From Coriolopsis trogii (taxonomy: Eukaryota > Basidiomycota > Agaricomycetes > Polyporales > Polyporaceae), in NCBI GenBank assembly GCA_020543525.1, contig JAHYIO010000001.1, positions 124,001-188,000 on the forward strand: 64,000 nt of DNA. The letters are read 5' to 3'. This document shows, one piece after another, positions 15,014-25,524 of the stretch. A program made the translations under genes and the position numbers. The first letter of the stretch is position 1; each line of letters opens with the position of its first letter. The notes beneath the pieces were generated by a model that had not been told where the DNA came from, did not search any database, and saw nothing but the letters and a program-made list of their open reading frames with translations.

Positions 15014-17447
15014 TCAGTTCCCCGCCTTGATCAAATCCGCCGCCTTCTCCGCAACCCCATAAAGCGTGCTCGACAAATGCGCACTAACCTGCATCGGCAC
15101 CACGGACGCATCCACCACCCGCACGTTCGCCGTCCCATACACCCGCAGCCGCGCGTCCACCACACCCCCCAGATCCCGCCTCATCATCGCCGCGGTCCCG
15201 ATCGGGTGCGAGACGGCGGAGAAGCCGGCCTGCGTGCCGGCCTGCACGATCCACTCCTTCCAGGCCGCGTCCGACCCGCCCTGGCCGTCGTCGTCCGGCA
15301 CCTTCTTGGAGCCTGGGACGGTCTCGCCCGTGGACGAGCGGAGGTTGCTGCGATGGGTGGAGCGTGAGCATGCGTCCAGCGTTGCTGGCGATCGGCGAGC
15401 GGAGAGGAGACGTACCTGAGAGGCGGGCTGGACAGAATCTTGCGCGAGAGCCGCGCGCCGGCAATCTGGACGTCGAGATCCCAGTCGACACTGAAGTAGT
15501 TCACGTTCACGGCGGGCTTCGTGTAGGGGTCGCTCGACTGCATGACAGGAAACTCGTCAGGGAGGCAGAGGTGGACATAGAGGGATCGATCTCACCTTGA
15601 TGGTGACGTTACCGCGGCTGAAAGGCAGGAGCTGCCACATGTCGATGCCGAGGTCACTGTAGCGCAAGCACGTTCAGCGGACTGACTGAAGTCACCGGAG
15701 CCGGCTCGGACACGCACTCGGGGTACCCGCTGTCGAAGAACAACTCCGCAACGGGTGCTACGCAAAACATCCGCACTTTTCAGCATCTCCCCATCCAACA
15801 GCCACGTCACCCTCACCATTGTTCGAAATGATCAACTCTGCCTGTTTCGCAAAGATCGTCTTCAGGGCATCCTCAGAAAGCGCGTTCCCGCTCTGCAACC
15901 GCGCCCACTCCTCCACCGACGCCCTGATCTTCTCGATCGACGCGTCCGCCTTGTCTCCAAACAGCTCGCGGATGTTCGGATACGCGATCGCGTCCGTCGG
16001 GCCGCGTCCGCCCGCATCGAAGCCGTTCCCGCGCGCGCCGAGCGAGGTCATCGTCTGCTCCTGCAGGTTCTTCCCGACCGTCTTGAGGTCGACAAGCGTC
16101 GAGATGCCCAGTGCCCCAAGCACTTCTGCGTCTCCGATCCCGGACAGCTGCAGCAGTGCGGGTGTCTACGTCGAGCGCACCGTGACATAGACGAGGATGA
16201 TCAGGGGACGGATCTCGATGAGATGGGGAGAGGGCGCGGCATACGTACCTGGATAGCTCCGGCAGCGAGGATGACTTCCTTGCGTGCGTATGCCTTGAGA
16301 CGCGCACCGGATCCGTCTGACTTTGCGAACTCGACACCGGTCGCGACGTGAGGAGAAGAGGAGCCATCTGCAAAGAGCACTTTGGTAACCTATCCGCGAG
16401 ACAATGTTAGCACGCTCATATGGCTATGAGGTGAAGGGCGCACTTGATGCTGGACAAGCAAGGTAAGGCCCTTGCGTCTGTCCTGAATAGGGGTATAGTA
16501 CGCCTCGATAGCAGACGAGCGGCGATCGCCGTCGTGCCAGTTCATTGTCTGTTCGTCGCACTCGAATCAGACTAGATTGAGTCGGACAAAAGCTAGATAT
16601 ACTCACGACAGGCGTGATAGACACACAGTTCGGCGTGCCGCCGTTGAGGTCCTTGTAGTGCTTGATGCCGGTGACATTGACGATGGTATCGACGAAAGCC
16701 TTCATCTGGGGGCCGCCGTACATCTGATCCGGGTACGTCACTTGCACGGGCCCTGTCGTACCATGGTAGGATGCGATCGAGTTCGCGCCCTTCGCCAACT
16801 GTTGCGAGTTCGGCGCAGAGAACGTCTCCGCCTGTGAACGGACGGTCGTTCAGGAGATGCGATCTTGACGAATACTAGTAGGCTTTGTCGCGAGATGGGA
16901 ACACTTGCCTTCTTCATGTAGTCAAACAGGCCGTCCCAATTCCATCCCACCGAGGCTTCAGAGGCCTCGAGGAGGTCAGACCACGCGTCATACTGCTCTC
17001 GCTGTCCACGCGTCCAATGAGCGCCATTGATCGAGGTGCTCCCGCCGAGCGTCCGTCCACTACGGACGAGGGCTTAGCGGCCCCACTTCGTGATATCCGG
17101 ACGGTGACGACGACGAGGACGTACCCGTGTATGACCTTGCCGAAGTCGGACTGCCACGCCCAGTCGAGCGGCGTACCGAACGCAGCGCTGTACTGATAGA
17201 CGTCGTAGACTTTGGGATCGGCGCGGTCGTCTCCCCCGGCCTCGATGAGGAGAACCTTGGACGAGGAGTTTTCCGCGAGTCGGGTTGCGACCGTTACGCC
17301 TGTGAGGCCTGCGCCTACGACGATGTAGTCGAATGTTCGACCGTCAATGGCGCTTGTGTCTGTCGTAACGCCTGATGCACGGACACATGTCAGCGCTGTT
17401 AAAAGTATCAATGCCGCAAGTGCGGCAAACGAGTGTGGAGTTGGCAT
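15014..17447 (-). CDS. Aryl-alcohol oxidase-like GMC oxidoreductase, array copy 5
   Basis: Start at 17447 ([20 protein letters not shown]) with signal peptide. FAD motif [19 protein letters not shown] differs slightly from the GGGLTGV of the other three. Then [115 protein letters not shown] and [19 protein letters not shown], ending KAGN. Intron positions match copies 2-4. Its downstream half (about 15.0-16.2 kb) is visibly richer in G and C at third codon positions than the other copies. All catalytic motifs are present. The most diverged of the four close paralogues. Confidence 0.9.
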
Positions 17448-19102
17448 TAGGTGCAGGAGTATCAGTTAAGCGAGAACAGAGAAAGAGAGACTTAAGAACG
17501 AGTGGACGAGGAAGAGCGAGAGAGCTGGAAAGGAGAAAAAGCGGTTCAGACGCAAGTCGATGCGTAGAGTTACATCATTTAGGGCGCTGCAACCGCGACT
17601 GATCGGCAGGACCGCTTTGCATCGAGTGTATGGAAGCGATGCGTATGTGATATCGAAGTCTTTCTGCAGATGAAGTCGTTGGGCGGGATGCAGAGTGGCT
17701 GTGATGCGGAGATTGATCGCCGACGGAGAACGAGGCAGCACTTACTTCTATGCCTGACACTCCATAGCAGACCACCAAAGTAGTTCACGTTTCCTCTTCC
17801 ATGCTACTCCTCGAGCGGGCGTGCAAGACCCTCTCGAGTTTGTGGTGCGTATGCGTTTGTGTGCAGGGATCCAGCCCTGCCACCCCAAGGCCGAGTACAT
17901 CAAGTACCGTAAGTCCCGCGTTCGTCATTTCACGCTTGGTTGAAGTAGCAGGAGGTGATAGGGACATGAAGAGGGCAACCAAGATGCAAACATCATGAAG
18001 TCGTATAGATAGAGAAGCAACAGCAGCTGGGAGACAAGAGGCGCTCAGCCTCATGTTTCCTTCCCAGCGCTTGCATGACCTCTTCTCTTGCCACTGGACC
18101 TGCTCGACGATTTGCTTTCCAATGCTAGACGGGGCCAACCTGAACGTGAGTGCCGTCCGCTTAATGCACGTATTCAGCTCTTGCTGATCACTGCTTTTCT
18201 AGTATCACTCCTTATTGTGATACCGTCGCGACCGTCACAGTATCTCCGAGTCTGAGCTGACCCTCCTCCAACCACATCTCAGACGGCACTGAAGCATTGT
18301 ATAAGTAGGGGTCAGGTATGAATGCGTTTATGCGAATTATGTACTCCAAGTGCTACGTCACAGCGTTAGCTGTGGTGTCAGGTTTGTGCGTGTCGACTTA
18401 CCCTCCAAGTTTGAACCCCTGGTTCGTCGGGTGAGGACCTTGAACCCGGATCCAACTTGAAGCTACAGAGGGGTCTTTTGACGGACAGTGCGCAACCCTG
18501 CGCTGCTGTCACTGCGTGTAAATGCATGTTTTGCGGCCTCTCTAGGACGTATCTGAAGCAGCGTGCGTCGTACTCGGCCATTCATCTGCTCTTACCACGC
18601 GCGTCCGGAAAGTCCCTCCTGACACCATGTCGCTGCCTATCTGGGCTGTACTCTGTCTCTCAACAGTGCGTTCTGGATCACACCTACTGTCGGACGCAAG
18701 TCTTGCTCCTTCTGCTTATGTCATCTCGAGGCCCAGGATCACCTGGACAAACCTCCACTGCTTCTTCGATTCGTCTGGTTGTCATCCCTCGTCGGCTTCT
18801 TCAAGCCGCTCCTCCGAATCTGATCCTACCGCAAAGGCATTCTGAACCGGCTGACCGAGTCCAGAGGCTCTTTCAGGCATTCTCGCCTGCCGAGTTGGTG
18901 ACCGCCTTTGAACTCAATTGGCCTTGCGGTGCTCGACTCCACCTAGAAGCGTGCCGCGACACCTTGTTCGACGACCCATGACTGCATGCACGAAGTGCAC
19001 TCCACCGCCTCGCGCGCGACGTATAAGTAGCCCGCTCGGACTTACTACAGCTCACGGTATAACGCACCAACACAACTACACTCTCCGAACCTCGCACTTC
19101 TC
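17448..19102. other. Gene-poor stretch with uncertain ORFs
   Basis: About 1.65 kb between divergent genes. A 174-codon frame at 18457-18981 (plus) ends in a moderately protein-like stretch (RVQRLFQAFSPAELVTAF) but has no recognisable domain or good start context. A short plus segment near 17870-17910 reads PCHPKAEYIKY before a GTAAGT donor, and may be an exon I cannot connect. Neither is called as a gene. Confidence 0.35.
19022..19027 (+). promoter_or_regulatory. TATA box of the secreted cysteine-rich protein gene
   Basis: TATAAG 76 bases upstream of the ATG at 19103, with a pyrimidine/adenine-rich leader in between. Confidence 0.5.
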
Positions 19103-19862
19103 ATGCGTTTCTTCTCCTTCCTTGCTGTAGCTGCTACCCTACTATCCGCCGCTGCCGCGGCTTCGATCGGCAGTGCGCCACAACCCGTGTGCAAGAACGA
19201 GCGCATCGCAGACACGACGTACATCGGCAAGGACAAGAACGTCAAGCTCCAGCTCTCGCACTGCGACGACGAGCACTTCGTCAACATGAACGGCCACGTC
19301 GTCAGCTCCCTCACCAAGCGCCAGAACAACAACGTCTGTGGCAATGCCTGTACGTACTCTTCCGATGGTCCTCGGCCTCCGACCGGACACTCACTCGCCC
19401 GTGACCCATTGTCTGTAGGCAACACGTACTGCTGGGCTGGGACGAGCGGCGCGCCGAACACGAGCGACTGCGGCGTCATCGCCGCCGCTCTCACATACGA
19501 GAGCCAGAACTCCGGCGTGCTCTTCCAAGTAACCCCATACGGCGTACGTGCCATCACACACAAGTCGGACCAACACCCTGCTTACAATTCTCGGGTCACT
19601 CTAGACGGACACGAACAAGGTCACGATGCAATACGCGACCTGCCTCACCTACTTCCTCAACCAAGACTTCAACACCCTCACCTATTGCCGCACGGAATGG
19701 GTCAGTCTTCCTCAGCCCGCGTCGCGGCGTTTGATCTTGCTGACGCATTCCTTCCGCGAGTAGTCCAAGCTCGTCTCCTGGCTGTCTTCAGACTGCTCTG
19801 CTGGTAACGGCACCCATGGCGGGCTCTGTGTCGCCACCGACCAGCGGTGGTACGTTCAGTAA
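19103..19862 (+). CDS. Small secreted cysteine-rich protein with a Kex2-type propeptide, 188 aa
   Basis: Four exons in frame: 19103-19349, 19419-19543, 19605-19700 and 19764-19862 (567 nt). The N-terminus MRFFSFLAVAATLLSAAAAA is a clear signal peptide. A dibasic Lys-Arg site (SSLTKR|QNNNVCGNAC, around residue 73) precedes the mature part, a usual Kex2 maturation site. The predicted mature chain of about 115 residues has about nine cysteines: VCGNAC, NTYCW, TSDCG, YATCL, LTYCRTEW, SSDCS and GGLCVA, ending RWYVQ. No known enzymatic domain is recognised. Expected role is extracellular (effector-like, surface or antimicrobial), which is inference. The reading was obtained only by splicing; no single frame shows it whole. 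Confidence 0.85.
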
Positions 19863-20103
19863 GTTGCGACTGCCAGGATAGGAGGGGATAGTGCTCAGGA
19901 TCACATGGCTGAATCACTCGTTCACAGGGTTCAGCACAGCTGAAGTCAATGGCCCATTGCACAGCCGATGATAAAAGTGCGCGTGCTTGAGTTGGGACCT
20001 TTCTCTGGTATTCCTTTTTGAGGGGCAAATACTATGATTGTACAGTACCAAAGTGCATCGATATTGCGGAAAAAGACATCTTTTACGTCGGGCTAAGAAT
20101 ACA

Positions 20104-20184
20104 TACACTGAGCGGGAGTCGAACCCACGCCGCTTGCTAACGCGAAGATGGAAGGCAAGCATGATACCGTTTCACCATCAGTGT
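20104..20184 (-). tRNA. tRNA-Gly (anticodon UCC) with a 10-nt intron
   Basis: Cloverleaf read on the minus strand. The acceptor stem ACACTGA/TCAGTGT is perfect (7 bp). The D arm is GTGA/TCAT and the anticodon stem CTTGC/GCAAG. The T arm is GTGGG-TTCGACT-CCCGC, followed by discriminator A. The anticodon loop is 17 nt: CT-TCC-A, then about ten extra bases (20139-20148), then A. That is the usual place for a tRNA intron, after position 37. A run of five T's about 30 bases downstream could end Pol III transcription. It decodes GGA. Confidence 0.88.
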
Positions 20185-20341
20185 GTACGTTGGGCGGCCA
20201 AGCCTGACATCCATGTTAATTTGGGAGCTGGGTTCAACTTCTGGATGCTCACTTCAAATTCAAAGGTTCTCACAATGCGCATCATGAGCATTCTGCATCG
20301 AGTTTGTGGTCTGTGGACCCCACCGCAACGACCCTACGACG

Positions 20342-21136
20342 ATGGCCAACAGTTCTGACGATCTCACGGCGGCAGACAGACTCGGCATAGACACAGCATA
20401 CGCCAATGCCACAAAGAGCTTCGACGAGGGCGGTGTGCCCATCGGTGCCGCACTCGTCTACCATCCTCGCACTGCAGCCAGTTCACACGGGGACACGGGC
20501 CTCCTGACGACTCGGACTATTACAGACTCGGAGCTGCGTGTGCTCGGGCAGGGTCACAACCAGCGCGTCCAGAAGGCGTCGCCCATTCTTCATGGAGAGA
20601 CCGCTGCCCTGGAGAATGCGGGCAGGCTGAAGCCCGAGATGTACAGGAACTCGTCCATGGTGAGTTCGACCGTGACTGATCAGATCCCGAACCGCTCTGC
20701 CCGTAGAGGATCCGCATGTTGACGGTGAACGTTGCTCTCATAGTACACGACTCTTAGGTAGGTGCAAGCTAAATGGCTGATTGGGCGGGGATTCGCACAT
20801 GCAGAAGCTGAGGTCGTCTCGTAACGCTCGCATTCATCTAGCCCGTGTAGCATGTGCACAGGCGCAATCCTCCTATACAAGATCCCACGCCTCGTGATAG
20901 GGGAGAATGCAAATTTCAAGGGCGACGAGGAGTTGCTGCGCGCACGGGGGGTCGAAGTCATCGTGCTCGACGACGAGAGGTGCAACGTTTTGATGTCGCA
21001 GTTCATCAAAGAGAAACCGGGGGTGTGCAGCGCATTTCCTTTGTCCTCTCGTATACGCTACTTACGAAAGGGCCTCCCGCAACAGGATTGGTATGAAGAC
21101 ATTGGAGAGACAGTGCCTTGCGCACATACCGATTGA
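20342..21136 (+). CDS. FCY1: Cytosine deaminase (FCY1-like), 187 aa
   Basis: Zinc-dependent deaminase of the pyrimidine salvage pathway (cytosine to uracil). Exons 20342-20659, 20744-20757 (only 14 nt), 20842-21022 and 21086-21136 join in frame. The zinc site is complete: HGETAALENAGRL (His and catalytic Glu) and PCSMC, created by splicing the 14-nt exon (YTTLS) to the next. Yeast Fcy1-like blocks follow: EGGVPIGAAL, GHNQRVQKAS, IPRLVIGENANFKG, VIVLDDERC and DWYEDIGE. It is longer than the 158-aa yeast enzyme because of a loop of about 20 residues after VYHPR and an eight-residue C-terminal extension. Start at MANSSDD chosen; an upstream in-frame ATG at 20306 has no homology support. Cytosolic. 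Confidence 0.92.
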
Positions 21137-23040
21137 TTTAGTCGTTGGTGAGTTGGCGATACCTGCCAGACATCGTTGTAGACTCAATTCCTTGCGGGGC
21201 TCATTATCCGGGAGCATGTGTCAATAGGGATTCTCTGGCTCGTAATCGGGCTAATTGAAGAAGTGCATGATACGGCTGGCACGGTGCACGCGGACCGACG
21301 ATATGACAATTGTGAGAGCCCGCCGTGTCTCGAAACCTCCCAAGTGATCTCCTCTGGCTTTCTCTTGATTATGGCATGAATCTTGAACAACTGATGAAGG
21401 CCTCAGTTAACAGATACGGTCAGAAATACCTGCGAAACGCGTTCGTAATTGGCATGTGATGCTCCCTATTACCTACTGAGATGGAGCGTATCACAGATTG
21501 AGGGGTCTTGATGGCTCCAGAAGCGGCAATGATATAACATAGCCGGCTGCACGTCTGTATCAATTGAACTTCTGTAACCAAATACCCAAGGTATTATCCG
21601 CATAGTCCATATGTCGGGGCGTCGCTCATGCGAGCACTGTGGCCTTCTGGCAAGTGTTCAGTGAACTTGTGTTGGGAGTAGCTCCAGCTGACATGCCGAG
21701 GACGCCGCCCAATGTGACACGAACCACAGGAATGAAAAGAGGTACGGAATCTCCGATTCCCGAAGCAGAGCGTTGTTGCCGCCCACGGGAGGCCTCCGAC
21801 ATATGACCCGGATTCGTTCACCGCAAACTCGCCACACCTCTGCCGCTCTTGCTACGGACTTGCGGTGCATGAGAGCGGCATGGCGGAGCTGCGGCATCCC
21901 TACATGTCTCCGAGCGCGTAATGAAGATGCTACTGGACCGCCGCCCCTGTCTCGGAGGGTCCATAATTTGAACACCGGCGGCGCAACGCTCAAGATGCGA
22001 GCGCTCGGATCTGCGCCGGAGCTCTTGCCGCAGCTAACCACACACCACCGACGTTGTCGCCTCCCCTCCGTGCATTTTGCCGCCCCGCTCACATCGCAGA
22101 GGCGGGTGCTATTCTCTCTCAAGGCGACGTCTCTTTCCCTGTTTTCAGCCTCGAAAGAGCCACAGTAATGCGATAATGAGCCCAGGCTTAGAGCGACACC
22201 TACGGGACTGACTCCTGACATGTCGCGGGCTTTGGTATGATACTGTCTTGCAGTGAGTAGTCGCTGCCGATTTAGCTGAATGAGACGAATGTACTATTCG
22301 TCTCGGCTGACTTGTTCGCACTGTGGCATGCTGAGTTGTCTAGCGATATAGTGCTATCCGAGTCTCGAAGGGGTCGCACTCCTTCATAGTCGTTTGGTCA
22401 ATTGTAAGTCGTTGGTTCGCAAACTATCTACCATGATGCCATGAACTGCCAAGCATATTCAGGTGCTATCATATATCTCGCCTTCGTGCCTGCCAGACAT
22501 CAAGAGCATCAAGAGAACATTCTCGGACGTTGCTATAATGCAGCCGAGTCGTTTTGACGTCTATTCTCGCGCGCAGGACTCCGTTCCCGTAACGGTGGGC
22601 CATTGTGGGAGTAGGACGTCCCGTTAATCGCACTGGCGGCGTTCACTCCGAACTTGCCTCAGTTTTTCGACGACAATACAGGACAGACGTCGTGGCCGAG
22701 GTTGGCATGGAGGTTGGCGGCAAGGCAAGAGGCAGTCTTGTTGTCGAGGTGTGTTCCAAATTAATGCAGTCACCGTCTATCCGATCGAAGCTCCAGTATA
22801 GCGGCACTCGGAGGCATGCTGCATGCCTACTTACTGGCGAGGGACCCAATCTTCACTGACAAGATGGCCTCTGAGGCGTTGAACATGTTCGTACGATAGG
22901 GCCTGTCCTAGGATATAAAGAAGGAGCGGAATCGGCGGATTGAAGAACAAACAGAAACCACTCCTCACACCTACCGAAGCGCAAGTCGTTTCAGTTCACA
23001 AACTTCCCATATCCTCCACACATCTCCGCCTTCTATCAGT
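21137..23040. other. Gene-free stretch
   Basis: About 1.9 kb. The longest frame (21658-22221, minus, 187 codons) is rich in Arg/Ser/Cys without domain or splice logic and is judged chance. The right end holds the promoter of the next gene. Confidence 0.5.
22914..22919 (+). promoter_or_regulatory. TATA box of the Cys-rich mini-gene
   Basis: TATAAA, 122 bases upstream of the ATG at 23041, followed by an A/C-rich leader (ACAAACAGAAACCACTCC) typical of a fungal 5' UTR. Confidence 0.55.
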
Positions 23041-23738
23041 ATGTGTCGAGTCCAGGCGTGAGTACCTCTGATCATCAACCCTTCTTGCAAGTTGACCGAC
23101 GCGGTATTGTGTTGGATAGTATGCTGAACCACTACACCTGGTAGGTCTGACCCCAGCCTGAGAGTGTTCTTGTAAGGCGATTTCTAGATGTCTGACATAC
23201 TCCCAGCACTCCGTTACTACAGAAAGCTGGAATGCTTCCAAGCCCCGATCACCAGGAACAGTTTGTGAGCAATACATTCTACCGTACGCCATAGCTCGAT
23301 GATGGTCCTGATCCTGTTTCTTCTCAATCACATAGTGGGCCAAGGTAAATCATCAAGAGCGCACAGAACTCATCCTTGTGCTTACCGATCCGCGTTTCTT
23401 CCTCCAACAGCTCGACTGTGGGAACAGTGCATGCCCAGCCAGTGACTTACACCTCAACGGGTGCAGGCTCAACACAGCGACCCAAGCCATGCATAACGGC
23501 TCCCACATCAAGAACTTCAGGTACGGCGATGGCGATACATGTTCAGAGTCGGCTCACTCACCCCGAACCTGTCTATCACAGAATGGGAGTAGTCACTGGA
23601 CGGGGCGAGCAGACCTGGAACGTCCCTTGTAAGAAATGTCTCTCCGGCGGCCGTATGGCCAACAGATGGGAGTCCGAGGATCAAGTGCCTGATATCCGCC
23701 ACTTCTATACCATCGGCTTGGGGATATTCAACCAGTGA
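23041..23738 (+). CDS. Small Cys/His-rich protein with N-terminal MCR and DCGxSxC motif, 120 aa, unknown function
   Basis: Hidden by introns: exons 23041-23057 (17 nt), 23120-23140 (21 nt), 23207-23264, 23411-23520 and 23582-23738 sum to 363 nt in frame, each with GT..AG borders. Product begins MCRVQAMLNHYTC. Its core is LDCGNSACPASDLHLNGC and it ends with VPCKKC followed by a 32-residue tail closing GIFNQ. From general knowledge of agaric gene sets, short proteins starting MCR and carrying a DCG-S-C-S-H-type core plus a final CxxC are frequent, species-specific and uncharacterised. Probable zinc-binding fold (inference). No signal peptide. Supported by a TATA box. Exon 3 is the least certain part. 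Confidence 0.65.
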
Positions 23739-25524
23739 TGGCGCATGGACGTGCAAGGCCTGAGCGCCGCTGATAAACACCTCTGGTTCTGTACTTGTAT
23801 ATCAGCTTGACCTGCCTGTAAACTGCCTGTAGACTCGTTCTCCTCCAATCGAGCATCCTAGTGACAAAGCCTATAGCGTACCTCCTTGTGACTTGATTCT
23901 ACAGTGAAGTCCCGGGATCGCTATGGACGATAAGGTGTGCAACTCGCCGCCCTTGAGTTGGATGTCAGAGAGGTGGAGTGACAGGCCGCGCCCGTTAAGG
24001 TACGGCGGAGAGTAGTATGAGAGATCTCTACTACAATCGACCATTAGATGGAGTGTAAACGATTTGCGAGCAGTCGCGATGGCATACCCAAAGGACAACG
24101 GCGACGCGCCGCTCAGCTTCCTGTCATGAAAGCGTAGCAAAAGCTGCCTAGGTAACATTTTGTCAATATACGGAGAAGATGCGGGACGTAGGCATACTGA
24201 GAGAGAGGCCCGGGCGATAGCAGTGGCTGGTCAATGTATGGATTATACAAGTCCCCCGCGGTCTACTGATCATGCACCGAGGGCCCCGGGCCGGCAACCT
24301 GCATGGTTCGATTGTGCCTCACAACAGTACGGACCTATTCACTAGGTGTGCGCAATGCGCATGGAGAGAATCAACGACCGTGATGGTAATGACGACAGAG
24401 CTGTAATTCTAGCAGCTTCAGGAGGTGGCAAAACGCGAGGACGACTCAAGAACAAGCTCAAGTCTGATTCCGAAGAGATTCGCTCTATTTGCACATGTTA
24501 GATCCAGAAGCCGCTGCCAAACAACACCAAACTCGTCCTACGACCCAACAGTCACGTGCACATGTACAGAACCACTCACATCCAGCCATCAGAGGGGGCT
24601 TTCCCGTGCTTTCCCGCACATCGCAAGCACACGCCTCCAACAAAAAATATACAACCACATTCACTTCAATTTGTCCTAGATCGCTCTGCGCAAACGCGTG
24701 CCCATATAGCAGTCTGTCTACCAACGACCAACGTCAGACAATCAATGCCGGGCTACAAGACGCAAGTGTATGGATGAGTACTAATGGTCCGCGGTCAAGG
24801 TCGGAGAGGTCGTGTACGCACACATGTACACGTATATGCTAGTGATATATATGCTGCAGTAGGTGATGACGACGGCTGGAGACCGAGATCAAACACGCAT
24901 GAATTCGATGCAATGTGAGCGAGCGCATGAGCAAGATGCCAGGGGATGATCATGATTGCACGCGAGTGGGGGAAGACGACACGGTTAAAAGACGTGTCAA
25001 GAGGCAAATGATGCTTGAGGAACAGATACGAGAAATGCTTGGCTTTGGGTGTTTATGATACCACATTCCGATGAATCGATCGATGGGATGAAGAAACGCT
25101 AATAGATATATAACGGGTTTGGTTGCGCGATGCGATTGTAGGTGCGTATGAAAAATGAGATGAATGACTACTAAAGGGAAAAATGCACAATGCAGTTGGA
25201 CGATGATAGGTAGGTGAGGAGCAATAATACACGACTATATGCTAAGGGCAAAGATGCGAGCCCGGTACATGAGAGTGGGAGTGGGGGGTGAGGAGTTACG
25301 AATAAACGTAGATGCACAGCACCGGACACGGGGCTCCGTGGACAGACGAACAGATGCAGAAAGACATATACGCACAGCAAGAATCCTACGACAAGCGGGA
25401 GAACTTAACGAGGGAGACAGACAGGCCGACTTGGAACAGAAAACAGAAGAGGCAAGTAGCGCGGCAGATGGACGGACGGCCGGCACAGAATCGCGGGGCG
25501 CACCCACAACCCAGAAGAGCAAAA
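23739..25524. other. Convergent intergenic region
   Basis: Between the ends of the mini-gene and the phosphatase. The right third is AT-richer with AGATATATAAC-like stretches, compatible with a 3' UTR on the minus strand. No gene seen. Confidence 0.5.

Noticed and set aside
18457..18981. 174-codon plus ORF
   Set aside because: Some protein-like stretches but no recognisable family, poor start and no supporting signals; mentioned only within the intergenic entry.
20104..20184. tRNA-Glu or tRNA-Gly(GCC) reading
   Set aside because: Only the frame with stem CTTGC/GCAAG and acceptor ACACTGA/TCAGTGT gives full pairing, placing UCC at the anticodon.
21658..22221. 187-codon minus ORF
   Set aside because: No domain, Arg/Ser/Cys-rich composition, no splice-supported extension; probable chance frame.
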